From: UBA1351 sp965140555
Lineage (GTDB): Bacteria > Bacillota > Clostridia > Lachnospirales > Vallitaleaceae
Direction of reading: 5' to 3'
DNA length: 64,000 nucleotides
Assembly: GCA_965140555.1 (NCBI GenBank)
Contig: OZ223259.1
Coordinates: 3,568,900 to 3,632,899 of the forward strand
Part shown: one piece after another, positions 1 to 9,051 of the stretch
Layout of the letters: each line of letters begins with the position of its first letter
How positions within the stretch are numbered: position 1 is the stretch's first letter
The notes under the pieces: model-generated
Seen by the model: only the letters and a program-made list of their open reading frames with translations
The model's database searches: none
Told to the model about the DNA's origin: nothing
Translations under genes and position numbers: made by a program

Positions 1-1163
1 TCATAGTCGTCCTTATCTTGATCGTCCGATAATTCAGTGTCCATAGCTGATTCATTTCCATCATCATCCTCATCAGCGGGTATACGGCTTTGCATCACTT
101 CTAACTTACTTTCTAATTGTTCTACTTGCTCTTGTAGTTGCGCTTCTTTTTTCTTGTGTGCATTAGCGCGGAGTAGCTTTGTGTCTACAAGATTTTCAGC
201 AATAGGCTCATCGTCTTCAAAAGTTTCTTTGAAAGACGCCTCGATTTTTTCCACAGATTCTTCCGGTACACCACTTTCGACTAAGAGGCTACGAACCTTT
301 TCTGTAGATAGAGGAAGGGGAGCGACAGTTGTATCCTCGTACAAGTCGTTGTATTCTTCCACCATAGCACTCAGATTTTCTTGAATGTCTAAGTATACCT
401 TGGAAGAAACCTCGTCATCAGGACTGACAGTGCTTTTGATAATGGATTGAAAACTCTCTTTTTGTAGGGTTGCTGTTGTTTTAATGGAACAGCCAAGACC
501 TTTTTCCATCAATTCAGGATGGGGCTCTTTCGCATTCTTCGTGTAGTAGATGACCGTGTTAACATCAGAACTCCGGTCGATAAAGCCTGGATAGAGGAAG
601 CCGTTAGCAGGTGTTTCCACAACCCAGTCCCTGATACGAGCTTTGATTTTATGTTCATCATCGTAGTAGCCAAGACCTGGTTTTGATAAAGAAACAGGGC
701 AAATGGCGCAAAGAATATATTCATAGACTTCTTCGGACTCATCTAGTTTCAAGTTATCACTCGTTCGGGTAATGACATCATAGGCATCATGGAACAGGAG
801 AATCAAGAAGTTACCGGCATGGTCATAACTCTCAATAATGGAATCATAAAAGGCGCTTAGCATGGCATCGTTTTTCAAAGCACTTTTTTTAAGGGCTAGT
901 AACGAGGTCTGAGTGGATTCCTCTTCAGAAGAATCTGCATTGAAATTCAATTCAAGAAGGTTATTTCCAACGGTGCCGGAGAGTACTTTCTTACTTATTT
1001 CTAGGTATTTATAGTAATCTTCATCCGGTAAATTCAAGAAGGTTTCTCTGAATTCCAATAGTTTTTTCTTGTCTCCGTTCACATAACAACCACAGAGCTT
1101 GGTAAAGGTACATTCGTCTTTTTTGAACCGACGTTTCAGTTCAAGCATATCTTTTCTATTCAT
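1..1163 (-). CDS. DUF4317 family protein (3' end outside window)
   Basis: The reverse strand reads an open frame from ATG at 1163 to the window edge, so the C-terminus is missing. The N-terminus begins MNRKDMLELKRRF and continues with FTKLCGCYVNGDKK, then segments with YEYILCAICPVSLSKPGL and a DWVVETPANGFLYPGF stretch. This arrangement is typical of DUF4317, a family of about 400 residues common in Clostridia with no established function. The visible C-terminal part is very acidic and probably coiled (QLQEQVEQLESKLEV). A GAGGT box lies just before the ATG, though closer than usual. No partner gene is visible on its downstream side. The family call is recognition from memory of the sequence pattern; the role is unknown. 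Confidence 0.8.
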   Translation of the reverse strand, partial: MNRKDMLELKRRFKKDECTFTKLCGCYVNGDKKKLLEFRETFLNLPDEDYYKYLEISKKVLSGTVGNNLLELNFNADSSEEESTQTSLLALKKSALKNDAMLSAFYDSIIESYDHAGNFLILLFHDAYDVITRTSDNLKLDESEEVYEYILCAICPVSLSKPGLGYYDDEHKIKARIRDWVVETPANGFLYPGFIDRSSDVNTVIYYTKNAKEPHPELMEKGLGCSIKTTATLQKESFQSIIKSTVSPDDEVSSKVYLDIQENLSAMVEEYNDLYEDTTVAPLPLSTEKVRSLLVESGVPEESVEKIEASFKETFEDDEPIAENLVDTKLLRANAHKKKEAQLQEQVEQLESKLEVMQSRIPADEDDDGNESAMDTELSDDQDKDDY

Positions 1164-1380
1164 AGGACCTCACTTCATTACAGTTTTATTCTTACTAATC
1201 TTACTTATTATAGTATAAATTTTTCACTATAGGCAATGCCTAATTTTAGGTAAGTTGTTTTGTAAGGAAAACGATTGTTTATTTCCGTGTCCACAATAAC
1301 TTGTTTGTAGTCCTCTTGGATGATATAGTAAAGAGGATAGTTATAACAGAATAAATAGGAAGAATATAGGAGTTTAGAGC

Positions 1381-2574
1381 GTGAAGATGAATAAAACAAT
1401 AGATGTGAGAATAAAAGATAAGTGGTCGAACACTTTTACTATAAATAATCCGATGCTGAAGGAAATGTTTGAAACTTTCCCTTCGACAATAGAAGAAGGC
1501 GATTTGCTGGATATTTATGATGCAAAAAAACGTTATATCGGAAAAGCTTATTATGGTAAGCAAAATAAAGGATTAGGATGGATGATTTCGAAGAATAAAG
1601 AGGAATGTATAACGTCTGCTTTTTTTGAAGAGAAGATAAAGAAAGCGGTTGAGAAGCGACAAACATTATATAATGATCCGGAAACGACTGCATTTAGAGT
1701 TTTCAATGGTGAAGGGGACGATTTTGGTGGTGTGACGATTGACTATTTTGACGGATTCTACATGATGACGTGGTATAACAAAGGCGTCTATTCTTTCAAA
1801 GAAGGGATTATAGAAGCCCTTGAAGCCTGTTGTACGTGTAAGGGTATTTATGAAAAGAAACGTTTTGCAAAAGACGGTAAGTATGTGGAAGCTGACGATT
1901 TTGTCAAGGGTGAAGAGGCACCTGAACCTTTAGTTATTATGGAGAATTCGGTCAAATACGCTGTTTATTTGAACGACGGACCTATGGTGGGAATCTTTTT
2001 GGATCAACGTGAGGTAAGAAAGTCAATTCGTGAGAACTATGCACAAGGAAAACAGGTGCTTAATACATTTTCCTATACAGGAGCCTTTTCTGTCAGTGCT
2101 GCACTGGGAGGGGCTCAGACAACAAGTGTTGATTTGGCGAACCGAAGTCGGGACAAAACGAAGGAGCAGTTCACCCTCAACGGTATTGATTCGGAAACTC
2201 AAACAATTATTGTGGAAGATGTGTTTAATTACTTCAAGTATGCCAATCGCAAACAACATATCTTTGATGTTGTTATTCTGGATCCACCAAGTTTTGCGCG
2301 TTCCAAGAAAAGAACCTTTAATGTATCAAAAGATTATGTGGAATTGTTGGTGGATGCTATCGGAATTACAGTCAAGAACGGTGTGATTGTTGCGTCAACG
2401 AACTATAGTAATTTTGATATGAATAAATTTCAAAAATTTATAAGAGCCGCCTTTAAAGAAACAGGTGGTACGTATGAGATTCTTGAGTCATATTCACTTC
2501 CGGAGGATTTTGCAGTGTCTGAGTATTATCCGGAGGGTAATTATTTGAAAGTAGTTTTTATTAAGAAAAAATAG
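1381..2574 (+). CDS. Class I SAM-dependent rRNA methyltransferase, RlmI-like
   Basis: This 397-residue protein has the length and layout of the RlmI/YccW family, which methylates C5 of a cytosine in 23S rRNA. An N-terminal PUA-like RNA-binding part (about 1-75) is followed by a central linker fold and a Rossmann methyltransferase domain. Motifs are FLDQREVRK, NTFSYTGAFSVSAALGG (SAM-binding loop) and the catalytic-type DPPSFARSKK. The GTG at 1381 is preferred because AGGAG at 1368-1372 is 8 bases upstream; the ATG at 1387 would be farther. It appears to be monocistronic. The exact target nucleotide is inferred only from the family. Confidence 0.85.
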   Translation: MKMNKTIDVRIKDKWSNTFTINNPMLKEMFETFPSTIEEGDLLDIYDAKKRYIGKAYYGKQNKGLGWMISKNKEECITSAFFEEKIKKAVEKRQTLYNDPETTAFRVFNGEGDDFGGVTIDYFDGFYMMTWYNKGVYSFKEGIIEALEACCTCKGIYEKKRFAKDGKYVEADDFVKGEEAPEPLVIMENSVKYAVYLNDGPMVGIFLDQREVRKSIRENYAQGKQVLNTFSYTGAFSVSAALGGAQTTSVDLANRSRDKTKEQFTLNGIDSETQTIIVEDVFNYFKYANRKQHIFDVVILDPPSFARSKKRTFNVSKDYVELLVDAIGITVKNGVIVASTNYSNFDMNKFQKFIRAAFKETGGTYEILESYSLPEDFAVSEYYPEGNYLKVVFIKKK

Positions 2575-2593
2575 GGCAACTATTAACAGGTGA

Positions 2594-2660
2594 TGATTCG
2601 TCCGCTAAAACGATAGCGTCTATACGAATTTAGTGAACCTTCGTTTTGCCGGGCTAATCA
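2594..2660 (+). repeat. Short (67-bp) copy of the TGATTAG palindromic repeat family
   Basis: The reverse complement reads TGATTAGCCCGGCAAAAC at one end and includes CTAAATTC, followed by a compressed second arm ending in GAATCA. It is diverged, but has the same layout as the 68-bp copy at 34594-34661. It fills the gap between the rRNA methyltransferase and the sugar kinase and could form a hairpin in the transcript. Confidence 0.65.
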
Positions 2661-2687
2661 TCTGGTACAAGAATTCAGGTGATATAG

Positions 2688-4169
2688 ATGCAATATTATG
2701 TGATTATAGAAATAAGCTCTTCTTCTGCTAAGGTGCTGTTATATAATCTAGCTACAGGCGAACAACAGATTGCTCAAGAGCCTTTACCTTATACGGTTAA
2801 TGATGGTAGAAGTCATGATACTCAAGGGGTCTATAAGATAGCCTTAGGTTTGGCGAAAACGATAATCCGCAAAGAAAAAGAACGATGGAAAACAGATAGA
2901 GTGCATATTGATACAATAGTCATCGTGACAACATGGCATTCTCTTGCAGTGATGACAAGGAATGGTGAGCCACTAACTCGAACGTGGTTATGGTCCGGAT
3001 TGCTGGACGAGTCATTAGAACATGAGAAGATCCAGCCTATTCAAGCCTATGAACGAACGGGATGTCACGCAACCATGATTTATCCGGTTAATAAGTGGCT
3101 TTATTTGACACAAGAAGGGCGTGAACTTGCTGCTATTGCCTCATCGAATCAGATATGGTTAGGGGATCAGGCAAGTTATGTCTATTATCAGTTGACCGGG
3201 TATTTTGAAACCTCGAGCACCATGGCCTCAGGAAGCGGTTTTTATAATCTGATTGAAGAGGATTATGACAAAGATATACAAAGGACAGCCGGAATTAAGA
3301 GAGAACAGTTACCGACAGTTCGTGACGGGTACCGACTGATTCTGCCGGATATAGCAGAAGATCTGGGGATTTCACAAACCGCGAAGGTCTATACACCGGT
3401 GAGTGATGGTGGGATGAATCAGTATTATTATGGTAATGATGCCAATGGAATTATTTCTGCATCCATTGGAACGAGCGGAGCCCTTCGGTGCTATGTGAAC
3501 CAACCGATGTTGAGTGAAAAACATCTATGGTGCTATCGATTGGGTAAGGGATATATACTAGGAGCGGCTATTGCAGGTGCAGGTAATTTGCTCAATAGCT
3601 ATAGGGAGAAACTTTTTCCGGAGATTGAATTAAAAGATTTGGAGCAAGCCATTAGAACAACGATGAGGAAACCACGGAGTCCTTATCTTTTTATGCCTTT
3701 TGAATTGGGCGAGAGGAACCCGGGATTCAGACAAGATCATAGCTATGGTTTCTTTGACAGTAACGGGCGAAAAATTCCCCGGGAAATGTATGAAGTCATG
3801 CCATTAGAAGGCCGACTTGAATTAGCCATTGCTTTATTGGAAGGAATACTTTTTAACCTATATCAATGTTATCGTTATCTACTAAAAGCAGATATACCTG
3901 TTAAGAAAATACGTTTGTCAGGTGGTATTCTCCGCTCAAACATATGGGTTCAAATGTTTGCAGATGTTTTTCAGGAAGACGTATATAAGGATGATCAGAT
4001 TCATGCCTCTGTATTCGGAGGATTATATTACGGGCTTCGAATGAATGGCTTGGAGGTGCCTTCAAATGATGAGGGGGAAGTGGTAACTCCGGATATATCT
4101 ATAGAAACACAAGCCTATTATAAGAAAAAATATGAACAATATTTGAGTCAGTATCAGGAGAAGGTGTAA
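2688..4169 (+). CDS. FGGY-family carbohydrate kinase (gluconokinase/xylulokinase-like)
   Basis: This 493-residue protein has the usual FGGY length. It would phosphorylate a sugar or sugar acid with ATP. Recognisable parts are the N-terminal FGGY_N region, GDQASYVYYQLTG (where the family has its catalytic Asp), SIGTSGALR (ATP-binding Gly/Thr loop), LFMPFELGERNPG and the C-terminal signature RLSGGILRSNIWVQMFADV. The first phosphate-binding motif is unusual: EISSSSAKVLLYN stands where most members have D-x-G-T-T-S/T-x-K. A weak AGGTGA box precedes the ATG. The gene lies upstream of a GH43 arabinanase that has its own promoter, so a pentose or sugar-acid substrate is plausible but not shown. Confidence 0.8.
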   Translation: MQYYVIIEISSSSAKVLLYNLATGEQQIAQEPLPYTVNDGRSHDTQGVYKIALGLAKTIIRKEKERWKTDRVHIDTIVIVTTWHSLAVMTRNGEPLTRTWLWSGLLDESLEHEKIQPIQAYERTGCHATMIYPVNKWLYLTQEGRELAAIASSNQIWLGDQASYVYYQLTGYFETSSTMASGSGFYNLIEEDYDKDIQRTAGIKREQLPTVRDGYRLILPDIAEDLGISQTAKVYTPVSDGGMNQYYYGNDANGIISASIGTSGALRCYVNQPMLSEKHLWCYRLGKGYILGAAIAGAGNLLNSYREKLFPEIELKDLEQAIRTTMRKPRSPYLFMPFELGERNPGFRQDHSYGFFDSNGRKIPREMYEVMPLEGRLELAIALLEGILFNLYQCYRYLLKADIPVKKIRLSGGILRSNIWVQMFADVFQEDVYKDDQIHASVFGGLYYGLRMNGLEVPSNDEGEVVTPDISIETQAYYKKKYEQYLSQYQEKV

Positions 4170-4170
4170 A

Positions 4171-4234
4171 TTGACAGGGAGGTTCTCTGGTGATATACTT
4201 TGTTTATTGGGTAATAAAATAATTTACAATAAAC
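4171..4234 (+). promoter_or_regulatory. Promoter and dyad operator of the GH43 gene
   Basis: TTGACA (4171-4176) is followed after 17 bases by TATACT (4194-4199), a near-consensus sigma-A promoter starting right after the kinase stop codon. Just downstream is an exact 8-bp inverted repeat, GTTTATTG (4202-4209) and CAATAAAC (4227-4234), covering the expected start point. That is a typical place for a repressor site. The cognate regulator is unknown. Confidence 0.65.
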
Positions 4235-4261
4235 TAAAGTAAATATCAAAAGGAGAAGGAT

Positions 4262-5752
4262 ATGAATAAAAAGTTTTTTGTAATAATGAGTCTTTTGTCA
4301 GCAGGTGCCTTGATGGTATCGTGTGCATCAAAGAAGCCACTGAGTCGAGAGGATGTTCTTGAATTGGCGAAGAATCAAGAGGTAAGGCAACAGCATAAGA
4401 TAACCTTTGATGAAGTATCTGTACATGATCCGTCGATTGTGAAAACAGATGGGACGTACTATGTCTTCGGATCCCATTTGGCGTCGGCTAAATCCACGGA
4501 TTTGATTAATTTTAAGCAGATATCACGATCGGTATACGGAAATCCTCTTTTTCCGGATGTGAAAAATACCCTAAGTGAGGCATTGACATGGGCGCAAACA
4601 GATACATTTTGGGCTCCTGATGTAGAGCAATTGTCTGATGGCAATTTCTATTTTTATTATAATGCGTGTCGTGGCGATTCGCCTTTATCAGCAATGGGGG
4701 TAGCAAAGGCTTCTGATATTGAAGGGCCTTATGAAGATATGGGGATTTTCCTCAAATCAGGAATGTCAGGAGAGAGTAACGATGGTACGATTTATAATGC
4801 CAATATACATCCGAATGTTGTTGATCCTCATACCTTTCATGATAATACAGGCAAACTGTGGATGGTATATGGCTCTTATTCCGGTGGAATATTTATCTTA
4901 GAGATGAACCCAGATACAGGATTTCCAATTGAAGGGCAAGGCTATGGGAAAAAGTTGCTTGGAGGGTATCATGCACGCATAGAAGGTCCTTATATACTCT
5001 ACAATCCCGATACGGACTATTATTATCTCTTTTTGTCTTTCGGTGGATTAGATGCTAATGGAGGTTATAATATTCGAGTGGCTAGATCCAAATCACCTGA
5101 CGGACCTTATGTGGATAGTCTTGGGCAGGAGATGATAGAAGCGAAGGGTGTGGAAGGCCAGATTTTTTATGATCCTGCATATGCGCCTTATGGTCATAAG
5201 TTAGTTGGGAATTTTGAGTTTGATCATGTGGAAGGCGAAGTTGGTAGCCAATCAGGCGGGTATATTTCACCTGGACATAACTCTGCTTATTATGATGAGG
5301 AAGAAGATAAGTACTATATTATCTTTCATTCAAGATTTCCGAGAAAAGGTGAAACCCATTATGTTCGTGTCCATCAACTCTTCTTCAATGATGACGGATG
5401 GCCGGTGATGGCGCCCTATCGGTATACAGGAGAAACGAGGGAATCGGTTAGACGAGAGAATGTTCTAGGTGCGTATAAGTTGGTAAATCATGGACGTGAC
5501 ATCTCTCCAGAGGTGAAACATTCTCAGGTGGTAGCCTTATTAGATGACGGTCGAATAACAGGCGACATAGAGGGGAACTGGTCTCTAGATGAAGAGTCTG
5601 CTTCTGTGAAGATGACTTTTGATGCTATCAATTATTCAGGTGTGGTTTTGTATCAATATGATGAATACAATCAAATGGATACAATGACAATGACCTTAGG
5701 TGCAGACAATGGCGAGAGTATATGGGCAAGTCAGATGTATCTCGAAGAATAA
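4262..5752 (+). CDS. GH43 family endo-arabinanase-like lipoprotein
   Basis: A 496-residue glycoside hydrolase likely to cut arabinan side chains of pectin outside the cell. The N-terminus has a lipoprotein signal (hydrophobic stretch then LMVSC, Cys near residue 21). The five-bladed propeller domain shows VHDPSIVKTDGTYYVFGSH with the catalytic-base Asp, DTFWAPDVEQL, NVVDPHTF and ARIEGPYILYNP with the probable acid Glu. GHNSAYYDEEEDKYYIIFHSRF and VRVHQLFFNDDGWPVMAPYRY resemble B. subtilis Abn2/YxiA-type extended arabinanases, which carry a C-terminal beta-barrel domain (here about 400-496). AAAGGAGAAGG precedes the ATG. Arabinan as substrate is inferred from the family. Confidence 0.88.
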   Translation: MNKKFFVIMSLLSAGALMVSCASKKPLSREDVLELAKNQEVRQQHKITFDEVSVHDPSIVKTDGTYYVFGSHLASAKSTDLINFKQISRSVYGNPLFPDVKNTLSEALTWAQTDTFWAPDVEQLSDGNFYFYYNACRGDSPLSAMGVAKASDIEGPYEDMGIFLKSGMSGESNDGTIYNANIHPNVVDPHTFHDNTGKLWMVYGSYSGGIFILEMNPDTGFPIEGQGYGKKLLGGYHARIEGPYILYNPDTDYYYLFLSFGGLDANGGYNIRVARSKSPDGPYVDSLGQEMIEAKGVEGQIFYDPAYAPYGHKLVGNFEFDHVEGEVGSQSGGYISPGHNSAYYDEEEDKYYIIFHSRFPRKGETHYVRVHQLFFNDDGWPVMAPYRYTGETRESVRRENVLGAYKLVNHGRDISPEVKHSQVVALLDDGRITGDIEGNWSLDEESASVKMTFDAINYSGVVLYQYDEYNQMDTMTMTLGADNGESIWASQMYLEE

Positions 5753-5840
5753 CTTAGTAGTTGATATTGACATATTTTCACAAGAATTGTCGGGTAGAGC
5801 GTATCAATTTCCACTATACTAGATTCAGGAAGGTGAGCAA

Positions 5841-6698
5841 ATGGATTGGATAGAGAGTATTGAATGTGCACTGGAATATATGGAGAGCCACATAACGGAA
5901 GAGTTGACGATGGAGCAGATTGCCAATGAAGCAGCCATGTCGACGTTCTATTTTCAAAAAGGATTCAGTATGTTATGTGGCATCACATTGGGGGAATATA
6001 TTCGGAATCGACGGTTGACACTTGCCGGTTCTGAAGTGGTATCAACCAATCAGCGTATCATTGATATAGGCATGAAGTATGGATACGATTCTCCGGATGC
6101 CTTTACGAAAGCTTTCTCTCGATTTCATGGGATAACACCTTCTCGGGCGCGAAGAGGCGATGCTGTCATAAAAGCATACCCGCCTCTACACATTTATCTT
6201 ACGTTGAAAGGTGGTTATCTAATGGAGTACAAAGTAGTGGATAAAGAGTCATTTAAAGTAATGGGAGCAGTCAAACGATTTGGTTATGATGAGGCCAAAA
6301 GGGAGATTCCGAAATTTTGGGATACGTTTTATGAAGAGGGTAAAGACGAAAAAGTGTGTGGTATGCTGGGCATATCTTTTGAAGAAGAGACAAAGGACAA
6401 CGCCTTTGATTATGCTATTGCAGATTTTTACAAAGAAGGAAGCCCGGTTCCGGAAGGATTTGAGGTTCGTCGTATTCCGGCACTAACATGGGTGGTTTTT
6501 CCTAAACGTGGGCCAATGCCACAAAGTTTACAAAGCCTTAATGAAGAAATTTATTCCCAATGGCTACCGACATGTAAAGACTATAAGGTTGCAGCGGGCT
6601 ATAATGTTGAATTGTATGATGATGCAAGCCAATATGAAATGGGAACCAAAGATCCTAACTATTATTTTGAAATATGGATTCCTGTGGAACCCAAGTAG
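5841..6698 (+). CDS. AraC family regulator with GyrI-like effector domain
   Basis: 285 residues in two parts. Residues about 8-108 form an AraC-type double helix-turn-helix (LTMEQIANEAAMSTFYFQKGFS; IIDIGMKYGYDSPDAFTKAFSRFHGITPSRAR). Residues about 120-285 form a GyrI-like (Rob/SOUL-type) small-molecule binding domain with FKVMGAVKRF, FDYAIADFY, VPEGFEVRRIPALTWVVF and the final YYFEIWIPVEPK. This architecture usually senses hydrophobic or cationic compounds. It is single-gene, with AGGTGAG before the start. A TATACT element lies at 5815-5820, but no good -35 is seen. Target genes are unknown. Confidence 0.88.
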   Translation: MDWIESIECALEYMESHITEELTMEQIANEAAMSTFYFQKGFSMLCGITLGEYIRNRRLTLAGSEVVSTNQRIIDIGMKYGYDSPDAFTKAFSRFHGITPSRARRGDAVIKAYPPLHIYLTLKGGYLMEYKVVDKESFKVMGAVKRFGYDEAKREIPKFWDTFYEEGKDEKVCGMLGISFEEETKDNAFDYAIADFYKEGSPVPEGFEVRRIPALTWVVFPKRGPMPQSLQSLNEEIYSQWLPTCKDYKVAAGYNVELYDDASQYEMGTKDPNYYFEIWIPVEPK

Positions 6699-6738
6699 TT
6701 AATGGAGAGGACATTTTTATTTTATTATAATCAGAAAG

Positions 6739-6761
6739 AGGAAGCTTTGCTTCCTTTTTTT
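6739..6761 (+). terminator. Intrinsic terminator after the AraC/GyrI gene
   Basis: AGGAAGC (6739-6745), a 3-base loop and GCTTCCT (6749-6755) are followed by an unbroken T run to 6761. Confidence 0.85.
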
Positions 6762-6763
6762 GA

Positions 6764-6793
6764 TTGACAAGTAAAGAGGAGAGAGCCTATAAT
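6764..6793 (+). promoter_or_regulatory. Sigma-A promoter of the amidase gene
   Basis: TTGACA (6764-6769), an 18-base spacer and a consensus TATAAT (6788-6793) lie 35 bases before the amidase ATG. Confidence 0.75.
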
Positions 6794-6828
6794 ATGTGTA
6801 AAGTAGTGCATATTTAGGGGGAGAAATC

Positions 6829-8970
6829 ATGAAGCGACTAACACAATTATTTATAGTTTTAATCGGAATATATATCATTGGTCAGGGATCCATTCAAGGG
6901 CAGGAAGATAATACAACACTCTACTATGACGGAGGCAGTCATAACTATGTCAACACGGATATTCATATATCTGTAGAAGGTGATGTTGTGGATAATACAG
7001 GTATGTTTCCGGTTGTCATCGATGGAAGAACGTTGGTGCCTGTGCGTGAAGTACTAGAAAGTTCCAATATCGACGCAGTAGTATCATGGGATAATGATAC
7101 ACAAAAGGTGACGGTACAAAAAGGAGCCGATACGATTGAACTTTTCATTGATCGTGGTGTGGCCACTATTAATGGGGATGAAATGCTTCTAGATGTTCCT
7201 CCAAAACTTATTCGACTCGAGGGAGAAAAAGCCCCTAAAACTATGGTTCCTTTACGTTTCATAGCAGAAGCATTTGACTATAATGTGAATTGGAATCAGG
7301 AAAATCAAACCGTCGAGATGGTAAAGCGTGAGTATGAAGATTATACGGACGAAGCTGACAATGATACGACAACCTTGTCTTCAGTATCGTACTACAAATA
7401 TAAAGATCAATACCTTATAACGTCAATGGAGGCTATGTCGTCTATTGACTATTTTATATGGAATGACAAATTAATTATTGATATTGCCAATGCGGATATT
7501 GGCCAAGTGGATCAAGTTATTGATGTCTATAAAAATACTTATGTGAATAATGTGCGTTCCAGTCAATTTACGAATGATCCGCTAGTAGCAAGGGTTGTTT
7601 TTGACCTGAAACCGGGCGTTGAGCCTACTTATGTAAAGATTAATGAAGATCGCACAGAGATAAGTGTTGTCTTTGGTAGTGATGCCTTAGAAGGCATTCA
7701 AGTGGTGAATGAAGGCGATACGGATGCTGTGCTTATCGATGGAGACTATTCAGATATACATATTTCAAGATTACAGAATCCGGAGCGTATTGTCATTGAC
7801 TTGGAAAATGCAATCAGTCCCTATAAAAATTTGGAAGAAACGCTAGAAAATGGTTCATTCGTGCAAACATACCGTATTGCCAAATTTGATGACACAACGA
7901 CGCGTATTGTTCTTGAAACAATAGGGAAAGTTGCTTATGAACTGACACCAAAGACGGAAACAGAATCCACGAAGATTACATTGTCAGCAATAGCCGTAGA
8001 TGGTGAGAGTGAGGACACGGTTCAACCGGAAACGGACGGAGCCACAGACACAGACCCAGACGCAGATACAGACTTAGACGGAGATTCAGGATCAGACACA
8101 GATGGTACTAAAGAGGTGGATGTATCCGATTATGAGGCGTTTATGACGGTTCCTATGTCAGAAGAAGATTACTATGAACCTGATATTTCCTATGATTACA
8201 AGACGAAAGATGTCATTCTCAACTTTCCTGATGCAATGGACATGTCTTTTGTGGATGATCTTGATATAAATAGAGAAGCTATTGAAGAGTTAACACGTGT
8301 TGGGCATCTCATTACATTGAAGATGAATCATATCTATGAAATACGTATGATTATAGAAGAGGGTCAAATGAAGCTTATGGGCATCCGTCCGAGATATCTT
8401 TATGATAAAATTGTTGTTATTGATCCAGGACATGGTGGTTATAAGCCCGGAACAGGACATGCAGGTCTTGTAGAGAAAACTATAAATTTAGACTTAGGGT
8501 TAGATTTTTACGAAGAATCGAAAGAAAGTTCAATAAAGTATTATTTTACAAGAATTAAGGATGAGCATGTTAGCTTGGAAGATCGATGTGAGATTGCCAA
8601 TGATCTACAAGCCGATTTGTTTGTCAGTATGCATATTAATGCAATGGATGTCGATAAGAATCCAAGCCTATCAGCTATCAATGGTTTTGAAGTACATATT
8701 ACAGATAATACAGAACAAAGTGATACGGAAGAATTGATTGCAGAAGGCATAGTGGAACGCATTCGTAATGATGTTGGGTATCATCATGAATATAAAATCA
8801 AGGTATCAAACGAACTATATGTCTTAAAGCATACATTAATGCCGTCGGTCTTAATTGAATATGGATTTTTGACAAATCCATCGGATGTTGCCTTTTTAAC
8901 AGATAGCGACAACTTAGAAAAATTAGCCCGTGGAACATATGACTATATTGAATCCTACTTTAACGAGTAG
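6829..8970 (+). CDS. N-acetylmuramoyl-L-alanine amidase with copper-amine-oxidase-like and AMIN-type domains
   Basis: A 713-residue secreted cell-wall hydrolase. Order: signal peptide (about 1-24); copper amine oxidase N-terminal-like domain (about 45-165) with PVVIDGRTLVPVREVLE and TMVPLRFIAEAF; two AMIN-like beta domains (about 190-390) likely to bind wall polymers; an acidic Asp/Thr-rich linker (about 395-430); another beta-rich segment; then an Amidase_3 catalytic domain (about 525-713). Zinc ligands and catalytic residues are present: IDPGHGG, the Glu in VEKTINL, the His in SMHINA and the Glu in LIEYGFLTNP. It would cleave the MurNAc-L-Ala bond, with a role in cell separation or wall turnover. 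GGGGAG precedes the ATG. Confidence 0.9.
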   Translation: MKRLTQLFIVLIGIYIIGQGSIQGQEDNTTLYYDGGSHNYVNTDIHISVEGDVVDNTGMFPVVIDGRTLVPVREVLESSNIDAVVSWDNDTQKVTVQKGADTIELFIDRGVATINGDEMLLDVPPKLIRLEGEKAPKTMVPLRFIAEAFDYNVNWNQENQTVEMVKREYEDYTDEADNDTTTLSSVSYYKYKDQYLITSMEAMSSIDYFIWNDKLIIDIANADIGQVDQVIDVYKNTYVNNVRSSQFTNDPLVARVVFDLKPGVEPTYVKINEDRTEISVVFGSDALEGIQVVNEGDTDAVLIDGDYSDIHISRLQNPERIVIDLENAISPYKNLEETLENGSFVQTYRIAKFDDTTTRIVLETIGKVAYELTPKTETESTKITLSAIAVDGESEDTVQPETDGATDTDPDADTDLDGDSGSDTDGTKEVDVSDYEAFMTVPMSEEDYYEPDISYDYKTKDVILNFPDAMDMSFVDDLDINREAIEELTRVGHLITLKMNHIYEIRMIIEEGQMKLMGIRPRYLYDKIVVIDPGHGGYKPGTGHAGLVEKTINLDLGLDFYEESKESSIKYYFTRIKDEHVSLEDRCEIANDLQADLFVSMHINAMDVDKNPSLSAINGFEVHITDNTEQSDTEELIAEGIVERIRNDVGYHHEYKIKVSNELYVLKHTLMPSVLIEYGFLTNPSDVAFLTDSDNLEKLARGTYDYIESYFNE

Positions 8971-8975
8971 GATTC
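8950..8975 (+). terminator. Hairpin overlapping the amidase stop codon
   Basis: GAATCCTACT (8950-8959) and AGTAGGATTC (8966-8975) are perfectly complementary with a 6-base loop. The stop codon TAG lies inside the right arm. No long T run follows, so termination efficiency is uncertain. Confidence 0.5.
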
Positions 8976-8978
8976 ATA

Positions 8979-9033
8979 TTGACTGATAGAACAAAAAGTG
9001 TTATTCTATTTCAATAGCTAACACTGTTAGCTA
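8979..9033 (+). promoter_or_regulatory. Promoter and palindromic operator of the marR-efflux operon
   Basis: TTGACT (8979-8984), 17 bases, then TATTCT (9002-9007). The inverted repeat TAGCTAAC (9015-9022) / GTTAGCTA (9026-9033), with a 3-base centre, covers the probable start site. Its size and symmetry suit a MarR dimer, so autorepression by the next gene is the simplest reading (inference). Confidence 0.7.
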
Positions 9034-9051
9034 AATAGAAAGGAGTCGCTT

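Noticed and set aside
37..384. A 115-residue Ser-rich frame on the plus strand
   Set aside because: It is the antisense shadow of the DUF4317 gene, which has clear family motifs on the minus strand.
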